Of a stretch of 64,000 nucleotides of DNA, positions 19,183-29,326 are shown piece by piece. The stretch is taken from the NCBI GenBank assembly GCA_905182485.1, contig CAJJBO010000003.1:62001-126000 (forward strand), given 5' to 3'. The notes beneath the pieces are model-generated. The model was not told the DNA's origin and ran no database searches. It saw nothing but the letters and a program-made list of their open reading frames with translations. The position numbers and the translations under genes are program-made. Within the stretch, counting starts at the first letter, position 1, and each line of letters begins with the position of its first letter. This stretch comes from an uncultured Luminiphilus sp. (GTDB lineage: Bacteria > Pseudomonadota > Gammaproteobacteria > Pseudomonadales > Halieaceae).

Positions 19183-20581
19183 ACAGGTATGGATTGTAGA
19201 CGACGACAGCTCAATTCGATGGGTGATGGAAAAAGCACTCACGCGTGCCGGGCTGACCAGCCGATTGTTTGAAACAGGTCAAGCGGTGTTGGATGCATTG
19301 GCAAGCCAAGAGCCGATGGTGGTCGTCAGCGACATTAGAATGCCAGGCATAGACGGTCTTCACCTCCTCTCGAAAATCAAAGCAAAGCTTCCGCATCTGC
19401 CGGTTATTATCACCACCGCACACTCTGACTTAGACAGTGCAGTGAACTCCTATGAAGAAGGTGCCTTCGAGTATTTACCCAAACCATTTGATATTGAGGA
19501 AATGGTCTCTGTCGTGTCGCGCGCCCAGGCCCAACGTAGCCAGACTGTGACGACGGACGTTGCCATTCCTAACCATAACACGACAGAAATCATCGGTAAT
19601 GCCGCCGCCATGCAGGAGGTTTTTCGTGCCATCGGACGTTTGGCGCACAGTCACATCACCGTTTTGATTAACGGTGAATCTGGAACCGGCAAGGAATTGG
19701 TCGCCCGGGCGCTTCATCGGCATAGCCCTCGGGCCAACAACGCCTTTGTCGCGCTAAACATGGCGGCGATCCCACAAGAGCTCATGGAATCTGAGCTTTT
19801 TGGTCATGAAAAGGGAGCCTTCACCGGCGCCAACAATCGCCGAGCGGGTCGCTTTGAACAAGCCAAGGGCGGCACACTTTTTCTCGATGAAATCGGCGAT
19901 ATGCCAGCGGCCACCCAGACCCGGCTATTGCGTGTTTTACAAGACGGTGAGTTTTTCCGCGTTGGCGGCGTTGATTCCATCACAGCCGATGTGCGCATTA
20001 TCGCCGCCACGCATCAAAATCTAGAGGCCTTGGTTGAGACCGGCGCGTTCAGAGAAGACCTGTTTCATCGACTCAATGTCATCCGGATTCATGTCCCCAA
20101 ACTCGCAGAGCGACGCGAGGATATTCCACAGTTGCTCGGCTATTTTTTAACGGCAGCGAGTCAGGAACTTGGCGTCGAAACGAAAAGCTTATCCAGCGCC
20201 GCATTGGACTTTTTGACTCAGCTGCCTTGGCCCGGCAATGTCAGGCAGTTAGAAAATACGTGCCGGTGGCTCACGGTGATGGCGGCGGGACGGGAGGTAC
20301 TGCTTTCTGACTTACCGCCGGAGTTGATTCAGCAGCCGGACGCGTCACCTCGGAAAGAGACCGATACCTGGCACGCCCAGCTAGCTGATTGGGCGAATCG
20401 CCAACTCGCCGAAGGACAGTCAAACGTTCTCCGTCAGGCGCTACCCTTATTTGAATCAATCATGATAGATGCCGCCTTAGAGCACACCGGTGGGAGGAAG
20501 GCAGAGGCAGCGGAACTGTTAGGATGGGGGCGGAACACACTGACCCGAAAACTCAAAGAGCTTGATAGGCCGGTGAAGTAA
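19169..20581 (+). CDS. glnG: Nitrogen regulation response regulator NtrC
   Basis: A sigma-54-dependent activator of about 470 residues. Start chosen at 19169 (MPLTEQVWIVDDD), overlapping ntrB; upstream in-frame codons would read through the ntrB coding sequence. The receiver domain has the acidic pocket VDDDSS and phosphoacceptor Asp55 in VVVSDIRMPG. The AAA+ domain has Walker A GESGTGKELVARALH, the sigma-54 contact loop GAFTGA, Walker B GGTLFLDEIGD and the arginine-finger region REDLFHRLNVI. A Fis-type helix-turn-helix (KAEAAELLGWGRNTLTRKL) ends the protein. It would bind the two operators upstream of glnA. Confidence 0.97.
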   Translation: MPLTEQVWIVDDDSSIRWVMEKALTRAGLTSRLFETGQAVLDALASQEPMVVVSDIRMPGIDGLHLLSKIKAKLPHLPVIITTAHSDLDSAVNSYEEGAFEYLPKPFDIEEMVSVVSRAQAQRSQTVTTDVAIPNHNTTEIIGNAAAMQEVFRAIGRLAHSHITVLINGESGTGKELVARALHRHSPRANNAFVALNMAAIPQELMESELFGHEKGAFTGANNRRAGRFEQAKGGTLFLDEIGDMPAATQTRLLRVLQDGEFFRVGGVDSITADVRIIAATHQNLEALVETGAFREDLFHRLNVIRIHVPKLAERREDIPQLLGYFLTAASQELGVETKSLSSAALDFLTQLPWPGNVRQLENTCRWLTVMAAGREVLLSDLPPELIQQPDASPRKETDTWHAQLADWANRQLAEGQSNVLRQALPLFESIMIDAALEHTGGRKAEAAELLGWGRNTLTRKLKELDRPVK

Positions 20582-20596
20582 TTACCCCCACACTCC

Positions 20597-21094
20597 CTAG
20601 TGCGTTGCGCCCTCAGGGGCCGCGCCAGCTTCATCCGCTGCTTGTTGTGCGACGGCTTGACGATAAAGCGCATCGAAATTGACCGGCGCAATCATCAATG
20701 CCGGGAACCCGCCTCTCACCACTAAACTATCGATCGCCTCTCTCGCATAAGGAAATAGGATCGTTGGTGCGACGGTTGATAGCAACTGTCGAAGTGCTTC
20801 ATCTTCAATACCCGACACGAAGAAAATAGCCGCCTGCTGAACCTCCACAAGAAAGGCGGTTTGCTCTTCAAGCTTTGCCGTAATGGTCAGCGTGAGGACC
20901 ACCTCGTGGTTACCCTCCTCATCGAGGCGGCTACTCTTGGTATTTAGGTCGACATTAACGTTTGGTTTCCACTCTTGCCGAAACACGTTGGGCGTTGCCG
21001 GAGACTCAAACGAGATATCCTTGGTGTAGATTCGCTGTGTCACAAATTGTTGTTGTGACGCCTGCTCCTGTGCAGCGGCCTGTTCTTCAGCCAT
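20597..21094 (-). CDS. secB: Protein-export chaperone SecB
   Basis: A 165-residue tetrameric chaperone that keeps preproteins unfolded for SecA. The start is extended by an alanine/glutamine-rich tail before the conserved core, FVTQRIYTKDISFESPATP. WKPNVNVDLNT, VVLTLTITAKLEEQTAFLVEVQQAAIF and LFPYAREAIDSLVVRGGFPALMIAPVNF are diagnostic SecB segments. It lies downstream of grxC and the rhodanese gene on the same strand, a conserved gammaproteobacterial order (yibN-grxC-secB). Confidence 0.97.
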   Translation of the reverse strand: MAEEQAAAQEQASQQQFVTQRIYTKDISFESPATPNVFRQEWKPNVNVDLNTKSSRLDEEGNHEVVLTLTITAKLEEQTAFLVEVQQAAIFFVSGIEDEALRQLLSTVAPTILFPYAREAIDSLVVRGGFPALMIAPVNFDALYRQAVAQQAADEAGAAPEGATH

Positions 21095-21139
21095 GGTCTT
21101 TCTCCTTACTCAAAGTATATGGGTGGTCGCGCCGAGCCA

Positions 21140-21391
21140 TCACGCCAATAACGGATCTAGCGTGCCGGAATGCTCCAGCTCATACAGCTCATCGCAACCG
21201 CCAATGTGTTGTTCACCGATCCACACCTGCGGCACCGATGTTTTACCCGCTTTCAGCGCCATCTGTTGTCGAGCAGCTGGGTCGCCATCAACTGGAATTT
21301 CTTGGTAGCTCACTCCTTTTCGATCAAGCAACGCCTTTGCCTGAGTACAAAAAGGGCACCACCGGGTGGTGTAAATCACGACGCCAGTCAT
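21140..21391 (-). CDS. grxC: Glutaredoxin 3
   Basis: An 83-residue glutaredoxin that reduces disulfides with glutathione. The start at 21391 (MTGVVIYTTRWCPFC) overlaps the stop of the rhodanese gene as ATGA; a longer upstream start would lie inside that gene. The active site is CPFC rather than the more common CPYC, a tolerated variant. The glutathione-binding features TSVPQVWIGEQHIGG and CDELYELE are present. The length equals that of E. coli GrxC. Confidence 0.95.
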   Translation of the reverse strand: MTGVVIYTTRWCPFCTQAKALLDRKGVSYQEIPVDGDPAARQQMALKAGKTSVPQVWIGEQHIGGCDELYELEHSGTLDPLLA

Positions 21392-21810
21392 TGTGTCACG
21401 ACAGGAAGTTTCTGTGCATCCCACTCCATCATGCCGCCGGTCAGCTTTTGAGCCCGCGCGAACCCCTCTGCCCTGAGCGCTTTAGTCGCGCCTGCAGCAG
21501 ACTGGCCCATTTTACACACCACCACTACCGGTTTTTCGCGGAATTTTTCGAGTTCGCTCATCCGGCCAGCCAGCGCGGCCGAGGGGATATTCACCGCGTT
21601 AGTGATGTGGCCTCGGCCGAAATCCGCTACATCACGAACATCGACAAAGATACCGCCCTCGGTATTCACCAGTTGCACCGCCTCGTTGATCGATAAGGCA
21701 GGCCCAGCTTTTCGCGTTTCGTGAAACACCAGCATCATCAGCGTCACGGCGAGTGCTGCAATGAGCACCCATTGTTCAGCCATAAATGGCACGATTAAGC
21801 TTGTCGACAC
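21388..21810 (-). CDS. yibN: Membrane-anchored rhodanese-like protein (YibN type)
   Basis: About 140 residues from the GTG at 21810 (MSTSLIVPFMAEQW), with GAGGTGGGG upstream; another GTG at 21837 would add nine residues. A single N-terminal membrane helix (WVLIAALAVTLMMLVF) anchors a cytoplasmic rhodanese domain with VDVRDVADFGRGHITNAVNIP and the active-site loop VVVCKMGQSAAGA, whose cysteine is in place. It would handle sulfane sulfur or act as a redox accessory. It is encoded directly upstream of grxC and secB, as in E. coli. Confidence 0.9.
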   Translation of the reverse strand: MSTSLIVPFMAEQWVLIAALAVTLMMLVFHETRKAGPALSINEAVQLVNTEGGIFVDVRDVADFGRGHITNAVNIPSAALAGRMSELEKFREKPVVVVCKMGQSAAGATKALRAEGFARAQKLTGGMMEWDAQKLPVVTQ

Positions 21811-21837
21811 GTTACCCCACCTCTTATCGTTACCCAC

Positions 21838-22246
21838 TCTTCATTTAGCGGGCCAGCCTTTTGGCTTGTCATTGCGCCAGCTTTGGTCTGACTGCCGCTC
21901 CCGCGACAACTGATCGGCGGCCGGCGAGTATATCCGTTCAATCAATGACCCTCCAGTCAAGACGTGAACCCTTGTCAGAACGGGGGGCATGACGGGGCCA
22001 GCTGGCCGCCAGCAGCCTAAGCTCCACCGCAATACGACCACAACAAGTATGGGGAACCTCAGAGGGGCGATAGAACGTCTCATCTGAGTGCATTGCTCAC
22101 GGTATAGGGTGTTTAAGCCGCACCAACAAGGTCTCGTTAAGCACTCAGTGCCTATCGATCGTCGTTATCATCGTCGGTATAAAGGTGTTCAGTCACCGCC
22201 ACCGCGTTACACTATTGGGATGTTTTCTAATTGAGTCCAATCGACC
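21838..22246. other. Divergent intergenic region between yibN and gpmI
   Basis: These 409 bases separate the leftward yibN-grxC-secB genes from rightward gpmI. An 80-codon leftward frame (21841-22083) could encode a hydrophobic N-terminus followed by a basic tail ending in WRNDKPKGWPAK. It has no clear ribosome-binding site and no recognisable family, so I do not call it a gene. The region must hold the promoters for both directions; no convincing -35/-10 pair stood out. Confidence 0.4.
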
Positions 22247-23773
22247 GTGGCCCCAGCAAAATCAACAACGCTGCTCATGATCCTTGATGGTTTCGGTCAT
22301 CGCGACGCAACCGAGGACAATGCGATTCGCGCAGCCCAAACGCCCCACCTCGATCAGCTGTGGCGAGAAGCACCCCATACGTTAATTTCGAGCTCGGGTC
22401 CTGATGTAGGTCTGCCCGAGGGGCAAATGGGCAACTCCGAAGTGGGCCACATGAGTTTGGGTGCGGGCAGGATTGTGTATCAATCGATAACGCGGATTGA
22501 CCAAGCACTCAGCGAGGGTGATTTCGATAACAACCCCGAGTACTGCCAAGCGATTGATGCCGCTGTTAAGGCCGGTAAAGCGGTCCACATCATGGGGCTC
22601 CTCTCTCCCGGTGGCGTCCATAGCCATGAAGCGCACCTTTTCGCTGCTTTAAGACTCGCAGCTGCGCGCGGCGCACAGCAGTTATATTTGCATGCCTTTT
22701 TGGACGGCCGAGATACGCCTCCCCGAAGCGCTCGAGCCTCCCTCGAAAAAGCCGAGGCAGTATTTGCCGAGCTCGGGGTGGGACGGATTGGCACGGTGCA
22801 TGGCCGATACTGGGCGATGGACAGAGACAACCGATGGGATCGGATCCAACAAAGCTACGATTTATTGACACAGTGGGAGGCCCGTTACTTCACCCCATCA
22901 GCAATACTGGCGTTGTCTAACGCATATGACCGGGGAGAAGACGATGAGTTTGTGGCCCCTACTGGCATCGGAGATCGTGCCGCCTTGGCCGATGGCGATG
23001 CGGTGCTATTCATGAACTTTCGCGCTGACCGCGCCAAACAGCTCACCCAAGCCCTCACAGCAGACGATTTTCAAGGCTTCGATCGCCCTGCTAAACCGGT
23101 ATTAGCGCTCATCACCACCACTGAATACGCCGCTTCGCTGGGCTGCACTATTGCCTTTCCCCCTAAACGTCTCGATAACAGCTTGGGCGAGATACTGGCG
23201 GAAAAAGGGCTAACACAACTGAGAATTGCCGAGACTGAGAAGTATGCCCACGTCACCTTTTTCTTCAGTGGGGGTCGTGAAGCGACATTCTCTGGCGAAA
23301 CTCGGACACTGATACCGTCCCCCGACGTGGCGACCTACGATCTGCAGCCCGAAATGAGTGCGCCTGAGGTAACCGACGAATTAGTACGCGCCATTGGTGC
23401 TGGAGAGTATGATTTTATCGTCGTCAATTTTGCTAATGGCGATATGGTCGGGCACACAGGCCAGTTCGACGCCGCCGTCGCAGCAGTTGAAGCCTTAGAC
23501 AAGTGTATTGGCAGGGTTGTGTCCGCGCTTCGAGCGCACAACGGCGAGGGCCTGATCACTGCTGACCATGGCAACTGTGAGCAAATGAAAGACTACGCGA
23601 ATGACCAACCTCACACTCAACATACCACTGAGCGCGTGCCCCTCATCTACCTTGGCACGCGCTTCCGGGACTTGGATCCTACCGGCGGGATTCGAGCCAA
23701 TGGAACGATTCTGACGATGATGGACTTAGAGATTCCCTCCGCCATGTCGGGTCGCAATCTGTTGACCCGCTGA
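22247..23773 (+). CDS. gpmI: 2,3-bisphosphoglycerate-independent phosphoglycerate mutase
   Basis: Interconverts 3- and 2-phosphoglycerate in glycolysis using two Mn2+ ions. The 508 residues begin from GTG at 22247 with [10 protein letters not shown], whose Asp is a metal ligand. The phosphoserine nucleophile is in [19 protein letters not shown] (Ser64). [48 protein letters not shown] and [11 protein letters not shown] supply the remaining substrate and metal ligands. It is followed after 11 bases by envC, the usual gammaproteobacterial neighbour. Confidence 0.97.
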   Translation: MAPAKSTTLLMILDGFGHRDATEDNAIRAAQTPHLDQLWREAPHTLISSSGPDVGLPEGQMGNSEVGHMSLGAGRIVYQSITRIDQALSEGDFDNNPEYCQAIDAAVKAGKAVHIMGLLSPGGVHSHEAHLFAALRLAAARGAQQLYLHAFLDGRDTPPRSARASLEKAEAVFAELGVGRIGTVHGRYWAMDRDNRWDRIQQSYDLLTQWEARYFTPSAILALSNAYDRGEDDEFVAPTGIGDRAALADGDAVLFMNFRADRAKQLTQALTADDFQGFDRPAKPVLALITTTEYAASLGCTIAFPPKRLDNSLGEILAEKGLTQLRIAETEKYAHVTFFFSGGREATFSGETRTLIPSPDVATYDLQPEMSAPEVTDELVRAIGAGEYDFIVVNFANGDMVGHTGQFDAAVAAVEALDKCIGRVVSALRAHNGEGLITADHGNCEQMKDYANDQPHTQHTTERVPLIYLGTRFRDLDPTGGIRANGTILTMMDLEIPSAMSGRNLLTR

Positions 23774-23784
23774 GCCCGCTCTCT

Positions 23785-24990
23785 ATGGCCCGCCATTGCG
23801 TGCCCCGCTATCAGCCCACCACCGGGCAGCTCTGGTACAGATTGCTCCTAGGTCTTTGGTATCTCGCCACGCCGTTGCTTGCTTTAGCCGACACTGCCGA
23901 GACTGTCTCAAAACAAAAAGAGACACGGGAGCAAATTACCGTATTAGAAACCGATATCGTTGCAACACAAATACGCCTAACCGAGCAATCAGCGGCGCGA
24001 GACGCCTTGCAGGTGTCTCTGCGCGACACTGAACGGCTCATTAGCAAAACCGATACACAATTATCAACTCTAACCGCCAAGCGATCAGCGCTCTCACAGC
24101 AAATAACGGCACTCCAAAAAGAGGGTGCCGAACTGCAAACTCAACAAGCTGAGTTAGAGCAAACGATGGCAATGGGTATTCGGCAGCTGTGGTTGTTGCA
24201 CCAAGGGGGCGGATTGCGGGTATGGCTCAGCGATAAACGTCCTGACGATATCGCTCGTCATCTCGCCTACTACCAACTGGTGTTAACAGCACAAAAAGAC
24301 ACCGTCACCCGCTACGAAGAAGGGCTTAAAACATTAGAAAATAATGCTATCACTCTGCAAAAAGCAGAGGGCAAAGCCAGTCAGCAAACGACTGCTATCG
24401 CCGACTTAATCGATCAACTCACGTCACAGCAGGCTCAGCGAGAACAGACGATCGCGCGACTTAACGACCAATTGAAAAATGACCAACAACGCTTAGCCGT
24501 GCTCGCAGAGGATAAGAAAAACTTGGATACGCTGCTCACGGAATTGGCGTTAGCAAGACAGAGCGCGTCCATGAACCGGCTCCCCTTCTCCGAAGCAAGC
24601 AGCGCACTTGCTATGCCGGTCAATGGCAAGCCAAGCAATCGATTTGGCGCCAGACGCAACACGGATATTCGCTGGCAAGGTTGGCTCATCCCCGCACCAC
24701 AAGGTGAGCCGGTCAGCGCTATTTTTGATGGGCACATTATCTTTTCGGATTGGTTACGCGGCCAAGGCCTGATCATTGTCATCGACCATGGAGAAGGGTG
24801 GCTTTCTCTCTACGCACAAAACCATAGCCTGCTTCGCAGCGAAGGAGAGTTTGTTCGTCAGGGTGACATCATCGCCAAAGTCGGGGCGAGCGGTGGCGGC
24901 GAGCGAACCGGGCTCTACTTTGAAATTCGGCAACAGGGGGATCCGGTAGATCCTGCCGATTGGATTCAACGCTCAGCGCCTCAACGATAA
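23785..24990 (+). CDS. envC: Murein hydrolase activator EnvC
   Basis: A periplasmic protein of 401 residues with a signal sequence (LLLGLWYLATPLLALA, about residues 15-35), a long coiled coil of two helical blocks (about 40-265, rich in Q, E and heptad leucines) and a C-terminal LytM/M23-like domain. In that domain NRFGARRNTDIRWQGWLIPA replaces the zinc-binding HxxxD arrangement, as expected for degenerate LytM factors that activate amidases AmiA/AmiB instead of cleaving peptidoglycan. It lies between gpmI and ctpA, the conserved order. Confidence 0.94.
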   Translation: MARHCVPRYQPTTGQLWYRLLLGLWYLATPLLALADTAETVSKQKETREQITVLETDIVATQIRLTEQSAARDALQVSLRDTERLISKTDTQLSTLTAKRSALSQQITALQKEGAELQTQQAELEQTMAMGIRQLWLLHQGGGLRVWLSDKRPDDIARHLAYYQLVLTAQKDTVTRYEEGLKTLENNAITLQKAEGKASQQTTAIADLIDQLTSQQAQREQTIARLNDQLKNDQQRLAVLAEDKKNLDTLLTELALARQSASMNRLPFSEASSALAMPVNGKPSNRFGARRNTDIRWQGWLIPAPQGEPVSAIFDGHIIFSDWLRGQGLIIVIDHGEGWLSLYAQNHSLLRSEGEFVRQGDIIAKVGASGGGERTGLYFEIRQQGDPVDPADWIQRSAPQR

Positions 24991-25030
24991 TCAGTTAATA
25001 TTCATCTTCGATTGTTTTTAGGATTCCACC

Positions 25031-26398
25031 ATGGAAGCGTTCCTCCGCCCGTTTGGACTCGGACTTGTTATCACTGCACTGGTGTGCCAGCCCATTAGCG
25101 CGCAAGAAGCAGCAGAGGTTTCCGACGATAATCCTCACCAAGCGGGTCTTGAGGAACGCCAATCTCTGCCCCTTGAAGAGCTACAAATGTTTGCCGATGT
25201 CTTTAACCAAATCCGTCAGGGCTATGTTGAGTCGGTGCCGGATAGCAAACTGTTTGAAATGGCTGTGCAGGGAATGCTGTCCGGCCTAGATCCACACTCT
25301 GTGTTTCTAGAGGAAAAAGCCTACGACTCATTGCAAGAAAACACACAAGGCGAATTCAGTGGTTTGGGCATCGAAATAGGACAAGAGCGAGGTTACATCA
25401 CGATCATCGCGCCCATCGACGGCTCTCCCGCCGAGGCAGCAGGGCTGAAAGCGGGAGACGTGATCCTCAAAATCGATGGTGAATCGATTCGCGATCTTCC
25501 AGTAGACCGATCCGTAGACCTGATGCGCGGGCCAACCGGTTCCGAAGTGCTGTTGACGATTGGCAGACGCGGCACCCAGGATCCTTTTGATGTCACGGTG
25601 ATTCGCGACATCATAAAAGTGCCCAGTGTCAGAAGCCGAGCATTGATGAAAGGTTATCTCTGGTTGCGCGCCGCCCAGTTCCAAAAAGATACGGGTAATG
25701 AAGCCATTGCGGTACTGCAAGAGGCGCTGGCAGAGGGTGACCTCAAAGGGGTGGTTCTAGATTTGCGCAACAACCCCGGCGGTGTGCTTGGTGCCAGTGT
25801 TGATATGGCTGGCGCATTGTTAGATGGCGGACTAGTGGTCTATACCGAGGGACGTCACCCACAAGCGGCTGAGCGCTTCGAAGCCTCACCTGGGGATATG
25901 CTGGACGATCTCCCCATCGTCGTATTGATCAATGGCGGTTCCGCTAGCGCGTCAGAAATTGTGGCAGGTGCATTACAAGACCGCCGCCGCGCCATCATCA
26001 TGGGCACCCGAAGTTTTGGTAAGGGATCAGTGCAAACCATTTTGCCGGTAACTGAGACCCGTGCTGTCAAATTAACCACGGCGCTCTATTACACCCCTAA
26101 CGGTCGTTCCATTCAGGCTGAGGGCATCGTCCCCGATATCGTCGTGGAAAGAGCAGAGGTGAAGAGCGTTGAGTCGGCTCGGAGAACGAAAGAGTCGGAT
26201 CTGCAGGGCAGCCTCAGCGGCGGCGATCCAGTTGATACAGAGGCTGAAAGCGAGTCGCTGACCGAGTTGCGGAATTCAGATAACCAACTCTACGAGGCTT
26301 TGACGTTGTTACGCGGTATTAACCTTCTCAGGCCGAACACGATGCCCGAGCTCCCCATTGATCAAACCACCGCCTCAGCCGCGCCGGCATCCCAGTAA
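25031..26398 (+). CDS. ctpA: Carboxyl-terminal processing protease CtpA (S41)
   Basis: A 455-residue periplasmic serine protease with an N-terminal signal sequence (LGLVITALVCQPISAQEA). A PDZ domain (about residues 110-190, FSGLGIEIGQERGYITI through DVILKIDGESI) precedes the S41 catalytic core, with LRNNPGGVLGASVDMAG, the catalytic serine in NGGSASASEIVAGAL and the lysine in GTRSFGKGSVQTILP. It usually degrades periplasmic proteins and peptidoglycan hydrolases. A charged, less conserved tail follows the core. It faces hisF convergently. Confidence 0.95.
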   Translation: MEAFLRPFGLGLVITALVCQPISAQEAAEVSDDNPHQAGLEERQSLPLEELQMFADVFNQIRQGYVESVPDSKLFEMAVQGMLSGLDPHSVFLEEKAYDSLQENTQGEFSGLGIEIGQERGYITIIAPIDGSPAEAAGLKAGDVILKIDGESIRDLPVDRSVDLMRGPTGSEVLLTIGRRGTQDPFDVTVIRDIIKVPSVRSRALMKGYLWLRAAQFQKDTGNEAIAVLQEALAEGDLKGVVLDLRNNPGGVLGASVDMAGALLDGGLVVYTEGRHPQAAERFEASPGDMLDDLPIVVLINGGSASASEIVAGALQDRRRAIIMGTRSFGKGSVQTILPVTETRAVKLTTALYYTPNGRSIQAEGIVPDIVVERAEVKSVESARRTKESDLQGSLSGGDPVDTEAESESLTELRNSDNQLYEALTLLRGINLLRPNTMPELPIDQTTASAAPASQ

Positions 26399-26447
26399 TC
26401 TCGTCGTGCGCCCTTTGAAGGCCTCGCCTGGCCGCGAGAACAAGCGG

Positions 26448-27221
26448 TCACAGGCGCATTGGAATGCCTTCTGAGAACATAAACTGCTTGGCTTCCCGGA
26501 CCGTGTATTCGCCGAAATGAAAAATACTGGCCGCTAAGACCGCATCGGCACCTCCCTGTGTCACCCCGTCGGCCAGGTGTTGAAGTGTGCCCACCCCACC
26601 GGATGCAATCACGGGAATATCAACGCTGTCGGTAATCTCGCGCGTGATGGTCAGCTCAAACCCATCACGGGTTCCATCTCTATCCATACTGGTGAGCAGC
26701 AACTCACCCGCACCCAATGCGGCCATTTTCTTCGCCCAAGAAACCGCCTCAATGCCGGTCGATTTGCGGCCACCATGTGTGAACAACTCATATCGCGGTG
26801 GCGACTCTGGCTCAGAAACGCGCTTTACATCGATCGCTACGACAATGCATTGTGAGCCAAAACGCGCCGCAGCAGCACTCACCAAGTCGGGATCATGAAT
26901 CGCCGCCGTATTGATGCTGACCTTGTCGGCGCCGGCGTTCAACATCGTACGAATATCTTGTAGCGCGCGAATGCCCCCCCCTACGGTAAGGGGAATGAAG
27001 ACCTCACGCGCAATTTGCTCTACCGTTTGTACCGTGGTGTCGCGTTCTTCATGGCTAGCAGTAATATCGAGAAAGGTGATTTCGTCCGCACCTTCTTCGT
27101 TATAGCGACGCGCGATTTCGACGGGATCACCGGCGTCCCTGATCCCAACAAAATTGACGCCCTTAACGACACGCCCCCTATCGACATCAAGGCACGGAAT
27201 AATGCGCTTTGCTAGGGCCAC
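26448..27221 (-). CDS. hisF: Imidazole glycerol phosphate synthase cyclase subunit HisF
   Basis: A 257-residue (beta/alpha)8 barrel that uses ammonia from HisH to turn PRFAR into imidazole glycerol phosphate and AICAR. It starts with a GTG overlapping the hisA stop. Key segments are [17 protein letters not shown] with catalytic Asp11, [36 protein letters not shown] with the second catalytic Asp, and [13 protein letters not shown]. It is the last gene of the hisB-hisH-hisA-hisF run. Confidence 0.97.
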   Translation of the reverse strand: MALAKRIIPCLDVDRGRVVKGVNFVGIRDAGDPVEIARRYNEEGADEITFLDITASHEERDTTVQTVEQIAREVFIPLTVGGGIRALQDIRTMLNAGADKVSINTAAIHDPDLVSAAAARFGSQCIVVAIDVKRVSEPESPPRYELFTHGGRKSTGIEAVSWAKKMAALGAGELLLTSMDRDGTRDGFELTITREITDSVDIPVIASGGVGTLQHLADGVTQGGADAVLAASIFHFGEYTVREAKQFMFSEGIPMRL

Positions 27222-27964
27222 TAATCGACGCCCAAAAATGTATCGACCATTGCTTGGGCAGCACTGAGATCAAGTGTTCCCTCGTAAATGGCCCGGCCGG
27301 TAATCGCGCCAGTGATTCCTGAATCGGCATAGTGCATCAACTGCTCAACGTCTTCGATACGACTGATGCCTCCCGAGGCAATCACGGGCAGGCCCGAGGA
27401 TTGCGCTAGTGCCACCGTGGCCGCCACATTAACACCCTGCATCATGCCATCGCGATCGATGTCGGTGTACACCACAGCATGCACCCCTACGTCTGCGAAT
27501 CGTTTCGCGAGATCGGTCGCGTCGAGCTCACTGTCACTGGCCCAGCCCTCTACCGCGACTCGCCCACCTCTTGCATCGATACCGACGACGATATGACCGG
27601 GAAATGCCGCACAGGCGGCTTTCACAAAGTCAGGGTCTTTCGCGGCCATGGTACCAATAATGGCGTATTGAACCCCTGACGCCAGATACTGTGAAATCGT
27701 CTCGAGGTCACGAATACCGCCCCCGATCTGAATCGGCAGCTCAGGTAACGCCTCGGCGATACGCTCGATAATAGGGGCGTTAACGGGCCTGCCTGCAAAG
27801 GCTCCATCTAGGTCGACCAAATGGAGTCGGCGCGCCCCCTGGGCATGCCACTGCTGTGCCATGGCAACGGGGTCATCTGAAAAGACCGTACTGTCCGACA
27901 TGTCTCCTTGACGTAAGCGAACACATTGACCTTCCTTCAGGTCGATGGCGGGTATCACTAGCAT
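27221..27964 (-). CDS. hisA: Phosphoribosylformimino-AICAR ribotide isomerase HisA
   Basis: About 247 residues from the ATG at 27964 ([21 protein letters not shown]), which overlaps the hisH stop by seven bases. It isomerises ProFAR to PRFAR in histidine synthesis. The half-barrel repeats are visible: [51 protein letters not shown] and [16 protein letters not shown]. Acid-base residues Asp8 (PAIDLK) and the Asp in YTDIDRDG are present. Overlapping ends indicate translational coupling along the operon. Confidence 0.97.
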   Translation of the reverse strand: MLVIPAIDLKEGQCVRLRQGDMSDSTVFSDDPVAMAQQWHAQGARRLHLVDLDGAFAGRPVNAPIIERIAEALPELPIQIGGGIRDLETISQYLASGVQYAIIGTMAAKDPDFVKAACAAFPGHIVVGIDARGGRVAVEGWASDSELDATDLAKRFADVGVHAVVYTDIDRDGMMQGVNVAATVALAQSSGLPVIASGGISRIEDVEQLMHYADSGITGAITGRAIYEGTLDLSAAQAMVDTFLGVD

Positions 27965-28608
27965 GTTCCATCCCAACTCAAAAAATTCTTCAGTAAAGTG
28001 AGTCCTGCTTGGTGGCTTTTCTCCGGATGAAACTGCGTAGCAAACACGTTATCTCGCGCCAGCGCAGCGCAGCCAGAGAGACCGTAATCGAAGGTACCCG
28101 CCACCAGGTCAGGGTCATTCGGTACCACGTGGTAACTGTGGACGAAATAAAAATGGGTGCCCGACTCAATGCCGGCCCACAAAGGATGGGCTCGCTTCTG
28201 CACCACTTGATTCCAACCCATGTGCGGCACTTTTAATCGAGCTCCGTCCGACGCTAGATGAGGGCTTCCAAAAAACGTCACTTCACCAGGCACCTGGTTC
28301 AAGCACGCTACCCCGCCGTTTTCCTCCGAAGTCGTCATTAATGACTGCATACCCACACAGATAGCGAGCACGGGCTTTCGTTCTACTGTGATCGCCTGCT
28401 CCAGCAGTTGGTCGCATCCAAGCCCCCGAATCGCGTCCATGCAATCACGGATCCCCCCCACACCGGGAAAGACCACGCGATCGGCTTTCGAAATCACTGC
28501 ATGATCGTGAGTAACGATCACTTCGAGGGCGCCCGCGTGCTCCAAAGCACTGGCAACCGAATGTAGATTGCCCATGCCGTAATCGATAACGGCTACCCGC
28601 TGGGTCAC
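27958..28608 (-). CDS. hisH: Imidazole glycerol phosphate synthase glutaminase subunit HisH
   Basis: A 216-residue class I glutamine amidotransferase feeding ammonia to HisF. It has [20 protein letters not shown] at the N-terminus, [12 protein letters not shown], the nucleophile cysteine in [11 protein letters not shown] and the His-Glu pair in [21 protein letters not shown] and FVHSYHV are further family signatures. It sits between hisB and hisA in the expected order. Confidence 0.97.
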   Translation of the reverse strand: MTQRVAVIDYGMGNLHSVASALEHAGALEVIVTHDHAVISKADRVVFPGVGGIRDCMDAIRGLGCDQLLEQAITVERKPVLAICVGMQSLMTTSEENGGVACLNQVPGEVTFFGSPHLASDGARLKVPHMGWNQVVQKRAHPLWAGIESGTHFYFVHSYHVVPNDPDLVAGTFDYGLSGCAALARDNVFATQFHPEKSHQAGLTLLKNFLSWDGTC

Positions 28609-28611
28609 AAG

Positions 28612-29220
28612 CTATAAAACCCCTTTGGTAGAAGGACTCGCACCCTTAAGCGCCGCATCTCGGGTAATCGCCATGCGTAAAGCGCGTCCGAATGCCTTAA
28701 AAATAGTCTCTGCTTGATGGTGTGCATTGTGTCCGCGCAGATTATCGATATGCAGGGTGACATTGGCATGATTCACAAATCCCTGAAAAAACTCGATCAC
28801 CAGATCAACATCAAAGTCGCCCACTTTGGCGCGGGTAAAAGGCACATGAAACTCCAGCCCAGGCCGCCCACTGCAGTCGAGCACAACGCGTGATAACGCC
28901 TCGTCTAACGGCACATAGGCATGGCCGTATCGGATGATGCCGGTTTTATCGCCAATCGCCTCGTTAAATGCCTGACCGAGCGTAATCCCAATGTCTTCAA
29001 CCGTGTGGTGTGCATCAATGTGGAGATCGCCCTTGGCAACGATGTTGAGATCAATTTGACCATGCCGCGCGATTTGGTCGAGCATATGCTCAAGAAAGGG
29101 CAGCCCCGTGTCGAGTTCACATTGACCGCTGCCATCCAGACACAACGCCACCTCGATTTGCGTCTCCAGTGTAGCTCGGCTAATTGTTGCCCGGCGCTCG
29201 CCGGTTTCGTACTGACTCAT
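28612..29220 (-). CDS. hisB: Imidazoleglycerol-phosphate dehydratase HisB
   Basis: About 202 residues from the ATG at 29220 ([20 protein letters not shown]), which has GGAGAA upstream; an in-frame start at 29247 is less likely. It dehydrates imidazole glycerol phosphate. The metal-binding repeats are intact: [36 protein letters not shown], and near the C-terminus [19 protein letters not shown]. There is no fused histidinol-phosphatase domain, so this is the monofunctional form found in pseudomonads rather than the enterobacterial fusion. Confidence 0.96.
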   Translation of the reverse strand: MSQYETGERRATISRATLETQIEVALCLDGSGQCELDTGLPFLEHMLDQIARHGQIDLNIVAKGDLHIDAHHTVEDIGITLGQAFNEAIGDKTGIIRYGHAYVPLDEALSRVVLDCSGRPGLEFHVPFTRAKVGDFDVDLVIEFFQGFVNHANVTLHIDNLRGHNAHHQAETIFKAFGRALRMAITRDAALKGASPSTKGVL

Positions 29221-29326
29221 GCTATTTTCTCCGGTGTGCGCGACCAAACAGGGCTGTGGCCGCTACACTAGGGCCCTCATTGTATAGAAAGAGTCTCCGT
29301 ACTTCATTGCGAAGCTTTACCACTCT

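Noticed and set aside
21841-22083. An 80-codon minus-strand frame between yibN and gpmI
   Set aside because: No ribosome-binding site, arginine-rich composition without a recognisable domain, and it fills a divergent promoter region; kept only as a note.
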